Of a stretch of DNA of 6,741 nucleotides, positions 1 through 4,333 are shown in pieces (position 1 is the first letter of the stretch; each line of letters opens with the position of its first letter). The stretch is taken from assembly GCA_008016945.1 (NCBI GenBank), contig SSGN01000195.1, positions 1-6,741 on the forward strand, in the 5' to 3' direction. The notes beneath the pieces were generated by a model. It searched no databases, was not told the origin of the DNA, and saw only the letters and a list, made by a program, of their open reading frames with translations. Both the position numbers and the translations under genes were made by a program. The DNA is from Flavobacteriales bacterium (lineage in GTDB: Bacteria > Bacteroidota > Bacteroidia > Flavobacteriales > PHOS-HE28).

Positions 1-384
1 ATCCAAGTTTGGCGGATCAGCCGGGCCGTGTTTCGCTCCCACAGGGCTTGAGCCTGTGGACTCCATGAACCGCTCGTTGAGCCAGTCGAGCGCGTGTTGC
101 TGGTCGGTAATATCGGCGGCGCTGCCGTCCCAATGGTTGCCGGTGACGGTGAGGTATCGGCTCGATGGGTGGCTGTACACCTCCAACCATTTCACCTTGC
201 CGGTGTTCTTGCCGCTGCGTTTCGGTTTGCCGTAGCAGAACAGCCGCAAGCCGGTTCCCGATGGGGAAATCTCGGCATAGGTGCCTTGGAATCGCTCCAG
301 AATCTCGGCCGCTTCCGGTTGGAGTTCGCCGGTCTCTGGATTGAAAACGTGGTCTAGGTCGATACCGGTCAAGCCGTCATCGGG
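1..384. repeat. Left copy of near-identical terminal repeat (circle overlap)
   Basis: Bases 1-384 match 6358-6741 without indels. There are four substitutions, at 253, 265, 267 and 311 (paired with 6610, 6622, 6624 and 6668). Both copies encode the same primase segment in the same frame. The simplest reading is that a circular molecule of about 6,357 bp was read past its start. The mismatches suggest the two ends come from slightly different molecules in a mixed population. In the reading frame, one mismatch is silent (Thr codon), two fall in one codon (Ser here, Pro in the right copy), and one changes Ala (here) to Glu. Confidence 0.9.
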
Positions 385-624
385 CGCGAAACAGAAACCG
401 ACTCCCTCCAGTTCGGAATGGAGTCCACAGGCGGATAGCGCCGTGTGGAAGTCGCTCCATGTGGAAGCGTCGTTGCTCTTGGCATAGAGCAAGCGGCCGT
501 TGCTCTTGGCGTTGATCGGCGCTTTGGTGCGCTTGCCGTTGCGTTCCTCGTACCGCCAGCATACCCACTGGTGCAGGGCGCGTAGATCGGCGGGGATGGC
601 GTCTTGCAGCGTGGCGCCGCTCAT
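1..624 (-). CDS. P4-family primase-helicase, N-terminal part (continues across the circle junction)
   Basis: This is the first 208 codons of the replication protein whose remainder lies at 4330-6741. ATG at 624 is preceded by GAGGTG five bases upstream, a good ribosome site, and overlaps the stop of a short upstream frame (ATGA). Residues 1-84 occur only here. They begin with an IPADLRALHQWVCWRYEERNGK stretch (residues 10-31, quoted in part as LRALHQWVCWRYEER), typical of the start of plasmid and phage primases of this type. Next come GIDLDH (residues 87-92, metal-binding DxD), SPSGTGLR (120-127) and RYLTVTG (about 156-162). These are the three sequence blocks of an archaeo-eukaryotic-type primase domain that makes the first nucleotides of new strands. 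Joined at the repeat, the full protein is 883 residues. As a stand-alone fragment it would be cut off at the window edge, so it should not be read as a separate gene. Confidence 0.88.
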   Translation of the reverse strand, partial: MSGATLQDAIPADLRALHQWVCWRYEERNGKRTKAPINAKSNGRLLYAKSNDASTWSDFHTALSACGLHSELEGVGFCFAPDDGLTGIDLDHVFNPETGELQPEAAEILERFQGTYAEISPSGTGLRLFCYGKPKRSGKNTGKVKWLEVYSHPSSRYLTVTGNHWDGSAADITDQQHALDWLNERFMESTGSSPVGAKHGPADPPNLD

Positions 625-713
625 GGCCGCACCTCGCGGGCAACGCTGGCGGCGGTCGGAGAATCGCACTTTTGAAGGGTGTTAAAACTGCCGCTTTCGT
701 CTAAAATACTCAC
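621..713 (-). CDS. Possible 30-residue leader peptide upstream of the primase
   Basis: A GTG at 713 has AAAGGATG upstream, with AGGA nine bases from the start. It opens a 30-codon frame (MSILDESGSFNTLQKC..., ending REVRP) whose TGA overlaps the primase ATG as ATGA. The same stop/start geometry recurs at several joints in this element, so translational coupling to the primase is plausible. The peptide has no recognisable domain or signal sequence. It could instead be untranslated leader with a chance open frame, since thirty codons is short enough for that. The gene-like points are the ribosome site and the exact overlap. Confidence 0.42.
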   Translation of the reverse strand: MSILDESGSFNTLQKCDSPTAASVAREVRP

Positions 714-748
714 GTCAAAACATCCTTTCCGGCGTCAACCGGAGTCAG

Positions 749-788
749 CCCGCCAAGCGTTTGCGAGACGCGAAGCGGGTATTTTTTT
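749..788 (+). terminator. Terminator-like hairpin plus T-tract, plus strand
   Basis: CCCGC (749-753) pairs with GCGGG (775-779). Inside it GCGT (757-760) pairs with ACGC (768-771), separated by 3x3 mismatches. T, A and seven T residues follow. This has the layout of an intrinsic terminator for plus-strand RNA, yet no plus-strand gene is supported. It could end an antisense transcript arising over the primase start. The broken stem makes it a moderate case. Confidence 0.35.
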
Positions 789-790
789 GG

Positions 791-822
791 CTTGAAAGAA
801 CTCCAACACGAGTTCTTCCAAG
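791..822 (-). other. Long hairpin before the primase operon
   Basis: CTTG (791-794) pairs with CAAG (819-822) and AAGAACTC (796-803) pairs with GAGTTCTT (810-817), with a six-base loop. The single mismatch at 795/818 becomes a G-U pair in minus-strand RNA, giving a 13-pair stem. In the minus direction it is followed by an A-tract, not a U-tract, so it is not a terminator for the genes around it. A leader-RNA structure or an origin hairpin are both possible. Confidence 0.5.
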
Positions 823-848
823 TTCCGCCAAACCCTCTAACGAATATG

Positions 849-1082
849 TTAAAGCTCTACCGGAAAATGCGGCGACTGCATGAGTCCCGCGCATCGCTCG
901 GCTAAACGCGGGTTCCACCGGCGAACCGTACCCATCCGCCAAGCGCGCGAATTCTTGTTAGGGAAAGCGTCACGCTTGGGAATTTTCCCTTTCCGCTCAT
1001 ACTGTTTCAGCGTTTCAAACGCGATTCCAGCCGCCACGCAAATCAGTTCGCTTCGCACGATCACGTTATCGTCAACGTTCAT
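849..1082 (-). CDS. AlpA/excisionase-like DNA-binding protein, 77 residues
   Basis: The start at 1082 is chosen because AGGAG lies eight bases upstream. A longer frame reaches back to 1181 but runs through the terminator at 1123-1158. Residues 8-35 (IVRSELICVAAGIAFETLKQYERKGKIPK, key part AAGIAFETLKQYERKGKIP) fit a helix-turn-helix of the MerR/AlpA/excisionase kind. SRAWRMGTVRRW (45-56) resembles the wing and following helix. Such small proteins regulate or excise P4-like satellites and similar elements. With no integrase in the window, a regulator of the replication operon just downstream is more likely here. The C-terminus (residues 62-77) is unassigned. The gene has no clear promoter of its own and may depend on read-through. 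Confidence 0.72.
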   Translation of the reverse strand: MNVDDNVIVRSELICVAAGIAFETLKQYERKGKIPKRDAFPNKNSRAWRMGTVRRWNPRLAERCAGLMQSPHFPVEL

Positions 1083-1122
1083 TTCTCTCGCTCCTGTTCG
1101 CCGGACATTCCGAACGTACCCG

Positions 1123-1158
1123 AAAAAAAAGCCCCATGCGGTCATCCCGGTGGGGCTT
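1123..1158 (-). terminator. Strong intrinsic terminator, minus strand
   Basis: On the plus strand an A8 tract (1123-1130) leads into AAGCCCCA (1129-1136), a 14-base loop, and TGGGGCTT (1151-1158). Read on the minus strand this is an eight-pair GC-rich stem running into eight U residues. It lies 24 bases past the stop of the 154-residue gene and so ends the second operon. Confidence 0.9.
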
Positions 1159-1181
1159 CGTCGTTTATGCGCGCCCGACAA

Positions 1182-1646
1182 TCAGGCGGTGGCCGGCTTG
1201 GCGTCCATCACTTTGCGGAAAACGTCGGCGAACGCACCGGCCAGGATCGCCCGCTTTTCGATGGTGGCCGGATCGGCGACGATTCGATCCTCAACTACCC
1301 GCGCGGCTTCTCGTTCCGCTTCCCGTCGTGCTTCTCGTTCCGCGCAAGCCTGCTCGGCTTCGACTCCAAGCAATTCCTCGATAGCCTCAAGCGTGCTTGC
1401 CAAGCCTTGCAGTTGCAGAAACATCCCGCGCCGCGCGGCGGCGGAATCCAGGACGGAATAGCGGTCCAGGTCGGAATCGCCGAACAAATCGGACAGCATG
1501 TGCAGCGTGGCGGCGCAGTTGTTCAGGGCGTCCCGAATGTCCGATGGGGTCATGGTCGGGCCGGTCAACAGCGGATGACGCGGGGTGACGGAAGGGAAAC
1601 GGCTCGCGGATTCGGCGGGATTGCCGATATGATCGGTGTTGCTCAT
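1182..1646 (-). CDS. Charged helical protein, 154 residues, function unknown
   Basis: I do not recognise this protein. ATG at 1646 is preferred: GGAG lies ten bases upstream, and the longer frame from 1703 has no better site. An internal ATG at codon 32 (MTPSDIRDAL) is an alternative. Residues 1-35 look unstructured, 36-94 form amphipathic helices, and 96-122 are a highly charged Ala/Glu/Arg helix (EREARREAEREAARV) that could form a coiled coil. Residues 125-136 (ADPATIEKRAILA) resemble residues 28-39 of the 231-residue protein, and the DNA shares 15 exact bases. No transmembrane segment or signal peptide is visible. It is the last gene before the terminator, in the group led by the HTH_17 regulator. 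An accessory, oligomerising or nucleic-acid-associated role is only a guess. Confidence 0.7.
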   Translation of the reverse strand: MSNTDHIGNPAESASRFPSVTPRHPLLTGPTMTPSDIRDALNNCAATLHMLSDLFGDSDLDRYSVLDSAAARRGMFLQLQGLASTLEAIEELLGVEAEQACAEREARREAEREAARVVEDRIVADPATIEKRAILAGAFADVFRKVMDAKPATA

Positions 1647-1719
1647 GGCGTCGTTACTCCAGGTGATGACGCTTTGGGAAGTCCGCTCCCGGTGTGCTAC
1701 CACCAGGGGCGGGCGCTAA

Positions 1720-1736
1720 TACCGGCTCGGCCGGTA
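1720..1736. other. Short perfect hairpin between two genes
   Basis: TACCGGC (1720-1726) and GCCGGTA (1730-1736) form a seven-pair stem with a three-base loop. It lies just after the stop of the 77-residue gene, in the 100-base gap before the next gene. There is no U-tract on either side, so it may stabilise RNA ends or lower read-through rather than terminate. I see nothing else notable in the gap. Confidence 0.5.
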
Positions 1737-1746
1737 ATTCGAGAAT

Positions 1747-1980
1747 TCAATGGGGCGGGTCGCTCAACTCCAACCGCCGCTCGATGCGTTCCACGCGCCG
1801 CTTGAGGCCGTCCAGTTCGGACTTGCCGGAATAGACGGCGGTGGTCAATCCGGCCAATTGCTGCCCCATCGCCGATAGCTCAAGGCGGATCGCCGCCAGT
1901 TCGTCGCCGTGGTCGGCCTGGGTGGCGCGGATCGCCCGCAAGTGTTCCAAGGTCACGCTGGCGAGTTCTTCGGCGGTCAT
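1747..1980 (-). CDS. Small coiled-coil protein, 77 residues, function unknown
   Basis: ATG at 1980 lies 11 bases after the stop of the HTH gene. AGGA nine bases upstream overlaps that stop codon (TAGGA), so the two genes are probably coupled. The protein is almost entirely helical. MTAEELASVTLEHLRAIR opens it, and hydrophobic heptads continue through IRLELSAMGQQL to LKRRVERIERRLEL (59-72). I recall similar short proteins (an Ala-Glu-rich head and an IxRIERRLEL-type tail) as hypothetical genes on mobile elements, with no known role. It has no membrane segment or catalytic motif. Oligomerisation, possibly with the neighbouring regulator, is an inference from the coiled coil and gene order. Confidence 0.78.
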   Translation of the reverse strand: MTAEELASVTLEHLRAIRATQADHGDELAAIRLELSAMGQQLAGLTTAVYSGKSELDGLKRRVERIERRLELSDPPH

Positions 1981-1991
1981 GGCTGGCGGTC

Positions 1992-2201
1992 CTAGGCGGC
2001 GGTGTCCACACGGGCTTGTGGCTGGCGTTGCTGTTCCTCTATCCAGCGGTCAAGATCGGCGCGGCGGTAGTAAACCTTCCGTCCCATTTCGACGTAAGGC
2101 GGTCCCTTCCCCGAATTTCGCCAGCGGTGCAAGGTGATCGCTGCAACCCGTAGCACTTCCGCCGCTTCGGCGGTGTTCAGCAAGATAGCGTTCATGGTCA
2201 T
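1992..2201 (-). CDS. HTH_17 / excisionase-type regulator, 69 residues
   Basis: Residues 9-29 (NTAEAAEVLRVAAITLHRWRN) are a textbook helix-turn-helix of the HTH_17/excisionase family. The wing MGRKVYYRRADLDRWIEEQ (39-57) completes the fold with the usual G-R-x-Y-R-x-x-L-x-x-W pattern. The start is uncertain. The frame opens at an ATG at 2231 with no ribosome site. ATG at 2201 has GGAC close upstream, and ATG at 2195 is also possible. It heads the second minus-strand group, directly below a region full of dyads and direct repeats that could be its operators. It may repress its own operon, control replication, or bend DNA as excisionases do. No integrase is present to support an excision role. 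Confidence 0.85.
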   Translation of the reverse strand: MTMNAILLNTAEAAEVLRVAAITLHRWRNSGKGPPYVEMGRKVYYRRADLDRWIEEQQRQPQARVDTAA

Positions 2202-2237
2202 ACCGTCCGAAATTTCGCGGAAGTATGCCATAAAAAG

Positions 2238-2268
2238 ATAATGAAAGGTAGCGCCAAAATACCGTCAA
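2238..2268 (-). promoter_or_regulatory. Weak candidate sigma-70 promoter for the HTH_17 operon
   Basis: On the minus strand TTGACG (2268-2263) matches the -35 box at five of six positions. CATTAT (2243-2238) is a fair -10 box, but the spacer is 19 bases, longer than ideal. Transcription would start a little before the HTH start at 2201, which fits that start better than 2231. The tandem repeats at 2276-2294 lie just upstream. Confidence 0.35.
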
Positions 2269-2275
2269 ACCGCTA

Positions 2276-2304
2276 CATGATTATTCATGATTATGGGGAT
2301 AATC
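2276..2304. repeat. Tandem 9-bp repeats overlapping a palindrome
   Basis: CATGATTAT occurs at 2276-2284 and 2286-2294, one helical turn (10 bp) apart. The second copy runs into GATTATGGGGATAATC (2289-2304), a six-pair inverted repeat with a GGGG loop. Spacing by one turn is typical of sites for a protein that binds side by side on one DNA face. The site lies just upstream of the candidate promoter of the HTH operon. Confidence 0.65.
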
Positions 2305-2410
2305 TTGAATTTTACCGTCGGGAGCGCAGGCGGGCAGCGGGTTCGCGCGGGTTTCCGCCTGACGGCGGGTACACGGTTCTACCGGCTCCCGCGCGTGTGG
2401 GGGAAACCCT

Positions 2411-2434
2411 ATCGATTAACCCGTTGATCGATTA
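2411..2434. repeat. Imperfect 22-bp palindrome with duplicated ATCGATTA
   Basis: ATCGATTA occurs at 2411-2418 and 2427-2434. Positions 2411-2432 form an imperfect palindrome: ATCGAT ends with AAC/GTT inside and one mismatched pair. The following bases TATGGG repeat those after the CATGATTAT pair. This looks like an operator or an iteron-type site. Confidence 0.6.
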
Positions 2435-2495
2435 TGGGTCAGCGGTCTCTATAGGGATTCCGAACTTGGCCCCTTCTCCCGCGCGACTCCAAAGG

Positions 2496-2660
2496 TCAAG
2501 CGGATCGCAGCGTTCGAAGAACGGCCATCGTATCGCCGGAGCGTTGCGCGGTTTCAACGGCTTCCCGCTTCGCCTGCTCGGTTTTATCTTTCATGGCATC
2601 GCCGGCCGATTCTTTATCCGCTTCCTCCAATACCTGCTTGAGCCAATCGGAAGTGCTCAT
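2496..2660 (-). CDS. Small charged protein, 54 residues, function unknown
   Basis: ATG at 2660 overlaps the stop of the 231-residue gene (ATGA). GGAGGTGA a few bases upstream is one of the best ribosome sites in the window, so this start is chosen over 2831, which would lie deep inside the upstream gene. The product starts MSTSDWLKQVLEEADKES and has a long Lys/Glu-rich amphipathic helix at about 20-45 (MKDKTEQAKREAVETAQ). It is soluble, with no domain that I recognise. It is the last gene of the replication operon, and no intrinsic terminator follows it. Confidence 0.72.
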   Translation of the reverse strand: MSTSDWLKQVLEEADKESAGDAMKDKTEQAKREAVETAQRSGDTMAVLRTLRSA

Positions 2661-3352
2661 GGCGTCACCTCCAAGGCCATGGCGGCGTATTTGGCCGCGA
2701 TTTCCGGCTCTGCTTTCGCCAGCAGGGCGCTTTCGGCGTTGATGTCCCACGACCCGTACTGATCCCAATACTCGCGTCCGCTCACCTCGCGGAACGGGCA
2801 CGGCGGCGGGACGAACCGACCTCCAAACCAAAGCTGATCGAGCGGCGCGTTGTGGGTCTGCGACACCCGCTGTAGCGTCTCGGCCTTGCCCATCGCTTCC
2901 ACCATCGCGCGAACCGCGCTCGTGTAGTCGGCCTGATACCGAACAAGATCGGCCTCAAAGGCTGCCGACAAGGCGGCGGCGTGCTCTTTCCGCGCATCGT
3001 CGAACTCTTGCTTGAGCGCCGCGCGGCGACGGGACAGCCCGGCTATCGCGGTTTCCGCGTCGCCTACGATGGTGCGGCAAGCGGCGGAATCGGCGGCAAA
3101 GGCGGCCTCTGCGGCTTCAAATTCGGCGCGTAGCGCGCCCAAATCGCCGACCTCGCCACCTGTGGCCTGAATCGCTAGCGCGTCCTCTACGGCCATTTTT
3201 GCGGCTTTGGCGCGAGTTTCGTCGGGTACGCTGGCGGCGATGATCGCCCGCTTTTCAGCAATGGCGGAATCGGCCGCAGCAATGGATTCTTTGATGGCTG
3301 CGCATCGCGCTTTCTCGGATGCGACTCGGGATTTCTCGGACAGGTTTTTCAC
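2657..3352 (-). CDS. Ala/Glu-rich coiled-coil protein, 231 residues, function unknown
   Basis: The start is GTG at 3352, with AGGAG eight bases upstream. Residues 1-165 are nearly all helix and rich in Ala, Glu, Lys and Arg (for example LSRRRAALKQEFDDARKEHAAAL, core part ALKQEFDDARKEHAAAL), consistent with long coiled coils. Residues 166-205 are different: aromatic and proline-rich (LDQLWFGGRFVPPPCPFREV, then REYWDQYGSW), perhaps a small globular or binding module. I recognise no enzyme motif. VEAMGKA (151-157) recurs in the 69-residue protein, and EKRAI (33-37) recurs in the 154-residue protein. The position after primase and SSB makes a replication, partition or packaging accessory possible, but this is unproven. 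A 47-base gap separates it from the gene before; it overlaps the 54-residue gene by four bases. Confidence 0.8.
   Translation of the reverse strand: MKNLSEKSRVASEKARCAAIKESIAAADSAIAEKRAIIAASVPDETRAKAAKMAVEDALAIQATGGEVGDLGALRAEFEAAEAAFAADSAACRTIVGDAETAIAGLSRRRAALKQEFDDARKEHAAALSAAFEADLVRYQADYTSAVRAMVEAMGKAETLQRVSQTHNAPLDQLWFGGRFVPPPCPFREVSGREYWDQYGSWDINAESALLAKAEPEIAAKYAAMALEVTP
2886..2904. repeat. 19-bp direct repeat, copy 1
   Basis: TTGCCCATCGCTTCCACCA is identical to 3772-3790. Both copies lie in the same frame of minus-strand genes and encode VEAMGK in two otherwise unlike proteins. Confidence 0.85.
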
Positions 3353-3399
3353 GCTTGTTGCTCCTGAAAGATAAAGGTTTCTCGTTTCGTTCGGGCCTG

Positions 3400-3729
3400 C
3401 TATTCATTGTCGTTCTCGTCGTCTTCGTCGCCCTCCAATTCGTCCCAAATGCTGGGAGCTAGGCACGTCCGGCAAAGCGGACAAGTCCAACTCCGGGCCT
3501 TGGCGGGGTGAATCGGCTTCGCGCCGGTGGCTTCGATATAGGCGCGAATCTTGGCGAACAGGTCGAGTTCCCGCTCGCTGAATCGCCCGTGTTGAATGCC
3601 GTTCTGGCTGGCTCGGGCTTTCCCGGCTGGCGTCTTCGGGCCGGTGGATTTCTCCCACGGCCGGTGCTTTCTGGCGACTGCGGCCTGAAAAGCGCGGCGC
3701 GCGGGGGACCATGGTTTGTTGGCCGCCAT
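3400..3729 (-). CDS. GPKTPxGKA...HG motif protein with CxxCxxC cluster, 109 residues
   Basis: ATG at 3729 shares its A with the stop of the gene before (TGATG), and AGGA lies nine bases upstream. Residues 1-28 are basic (RRAFQAAVARKHRPWEK). Residues 29-48 hold STGPKTPAGKARASQNGIQHG without its first Ser. I know this motif from many small phage and plasmid proteins of unknown role. A helix with SERELDLFAKIRAYIEA follows. CPLCRTC (83-89) gives three Cys in a CxxCxxC pattern, possibly part of a metal site, although a fourth ligand is not obvious (His 48 or His 74 could serve). The last ten residues are almost all acidic. The basic start, possible zinc knuckle and acidic tail suggest nucleic-acid or partner binding, as an inference only. 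Confidence 0.8.
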   Translation of the reverse strand: MAANKPWSPARRAFQAAVARKHRPWEKSTGPKTPAGKARASQNGIQHGRFSERELDLFAKIRAYIEATGAKPIHPAKARSWTCPLCRTCLAPSIWDELEGDEDDENDNE

Positions 3730-3938
3730 CAGTCCGGTTCCTCGCCAGCGATTGAAACGGAAGTGTTTGCTTTGCCCATCGCTTCCACCAAGGTTTCGAA
3801 CTGCGGGAGCCAGTCCGGCAATTCGATCACTTCGTAGGCGCGGGCGATGGCATCCCCCAACCAGCGGGAACCATCGGCCAAGGCCAGCCTATCCGCGCAA
3901 TCCAGGGCCTCTACCAACAAGTCGTAGACGGGGTTCAC
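3729..3938 (-). CDS. Small acidic protein, 69 residues, function unknown
   Basis: GTG at 3938 is preferred because it overlaps the SSB stop as GTGA, the same geometry as other joints here. GTG at 3947 would add three residues. The product (MNPVYDLLVEALDCADRLAL...) is probably a small helical bundle with hydrophobic positions and several Asp/Glu, ending EEPD. WLPQFETLVEAMGKA (43-57) includes the VEAMGKA shared with the 231-residue protein. No domain is recognised. Tight coupling to SSB on one side and to the 109-residue gene on the other argues that it is translated. Confidence 0.75.
   Translation of the reverse strand: MNPVYDLLVEALDCADRLALADGSRWLGDAIARAYEVIELPDWLPQFETLVEAMGKANTSVSIAGEEPD
3772..3790. 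repeat. 19-bp direct repeat, copy 2
   Basis: This is the second copy of the 19-bp sequence at 2886-2904, within the 69-residue gene. The flanking bases differ from the first copy beyond one or two conserved codons. Confidence 0.85.
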
Positions 3939-4333
3939 GGTTGCCACTCGTCCAGGTCGTCGAAGTCCGCGCCGGCCTGTGCGGGTTGTCGAGCTGATCG
4001 GCGGGGTTGCTGCTGCCGGCCCTCGTCCCGTGGCTTCGGTTTGGCCTTGAGCGTCACCAGTTCGTCCACCACCAGCGATAGCCCGGCCTTGTGTTCGCCG
4101 CTCTTGTCCAGATAGGCCGATACCTCAACCCGTCCCGATACCGACAGGGCAGCGCCCTGTTGCAGCGTGGCGAGTCGTTCGCCTTCCGCGTTGAAGGCGA
4201 TGATGGAGCACCAGACGGTAGCGCCGTCCTTCCCGTCCGCTCGCACCTTGGCGGTGGTGAACGGCTTCCCGCTCTTGCCGGTGTGGACTTTGGGCGCGTC
4301 GTACAGGGTGCCGGACACCAGGGCGCGAATCAT
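3935..4333 (-). CDS. ssb: Single-stranded DNA-binding protein, 132 residues
   Basis: This protein coats single-stranded DNA at the replication fork. ATG at 4333 overlaps the primase stop (ATGA), with AAGGTG five bases upstream; the longer frame from 4567 is discarded. Residues 1-98 fit the OB-fold of plasmid and phage SSBs: MIRALVSGTL, then KPFTTAKVRA, VWCSIIAFNAEGERLATL, ALSVSGRVEVSAY and LSLVVDELVTLK. Residues 99-122 are a Gln/Arg/Pro-rich linker. The end, DFDDLDEWQP, is acidic and aromatic, like the partner-binding tail of bacterial SSBs, but it ends in WQP rather than the usual PF. Placed directly after the primase-helicase, it is expected to work with it on the same origin. Confidence 0.92.
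   Translation of the reverse strand: MIRALVSGTLYDAPKVHTGKSGKPFTTAKVRADGKDGATVWCSIIAFNAEGERLATLQQGAALSVSGRVEVSAYLDKSGEHKAGLSLVVDELVTLKAKPKPRDEGRQQQPRRSARQPAQAGADFDDLDEWQP

Larger units (their letters stand above)
714..848. promoter_or_regulatory. Hairpin-rich non-coding region upstream of the primase
   Basis: The 135 bases between the AlpA-like gene and the leader peptide carry three dyads. The first is TCCGG/CCGGA with a six-base loop (728-743). The second is CCCGC/GCGGG with an inner GCGT/ACGC stem (749-779), followed on the plus strand by TATTTTTTT. The third is a long stem at 791-822. No convincing sigma-70 promoter is visible. The region must hold the promoter of the replication operon, unless that operon is read through from the AlpA-like gene. 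It could also hold an origin element or a leader-RNA control structure. Confidence 0.5.
2202..2495. promoter_or_regulatory. Repeat-rich intergenic control region or origin candidate
   Basis: This is the longest stretch of the element without a supported gene. It splits into an AT-richer part (2222-2315) carrying tandem CATGATTAT repeats and a palindrome, a GC-rich middle (2316-2400) with a CCGCC/GGCGG hairpin (2355-2368), and a part with duplicated ATCGATTA in an imperfect palindrome (2411-2434). The decamer CTCCCGCGCG occurs at 2386-2395 and 2476-2485. GATTAT or GATTAA occurs four times in all. No terminator follows the 54-residue gene that ends at 2496. The region should carry the promoter of the downstream group and perhaps the operators or an origin. 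Confidence 0.6.

Noticed and set aside
781..822. T-tract with adjacent hairpin as a minus-strand terminator for the AlpA-like gene
   Set aside because: In minus-strand RNA the stem is followed by A residues, not U, so the polarity is wrong.
745..942. Minus-strand 65-codon frame overlapping the AlpA-like gene
   Set aside because: It is out of frame with the better-supported HTH gene, lacks a ribosome site, and runs through the hairpin region.
1167..1805. Plus-strand frame of 212 codons
   Set aside because: It is antisense to the 154- and 77-residue genes, which have ribosome sites and operon spacing. It also begins within bases of the minus-strand terminator, and no start signal is visible.
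2241..2762. Plus-strand frame of 173 codons covering the intergenic region
   Set aside because: It has no ribosome site, runs antisense through the well-supported 54- and 231-residue genes, and its product has no family resemblance. GC-rich genes often leave the opposite strand open.
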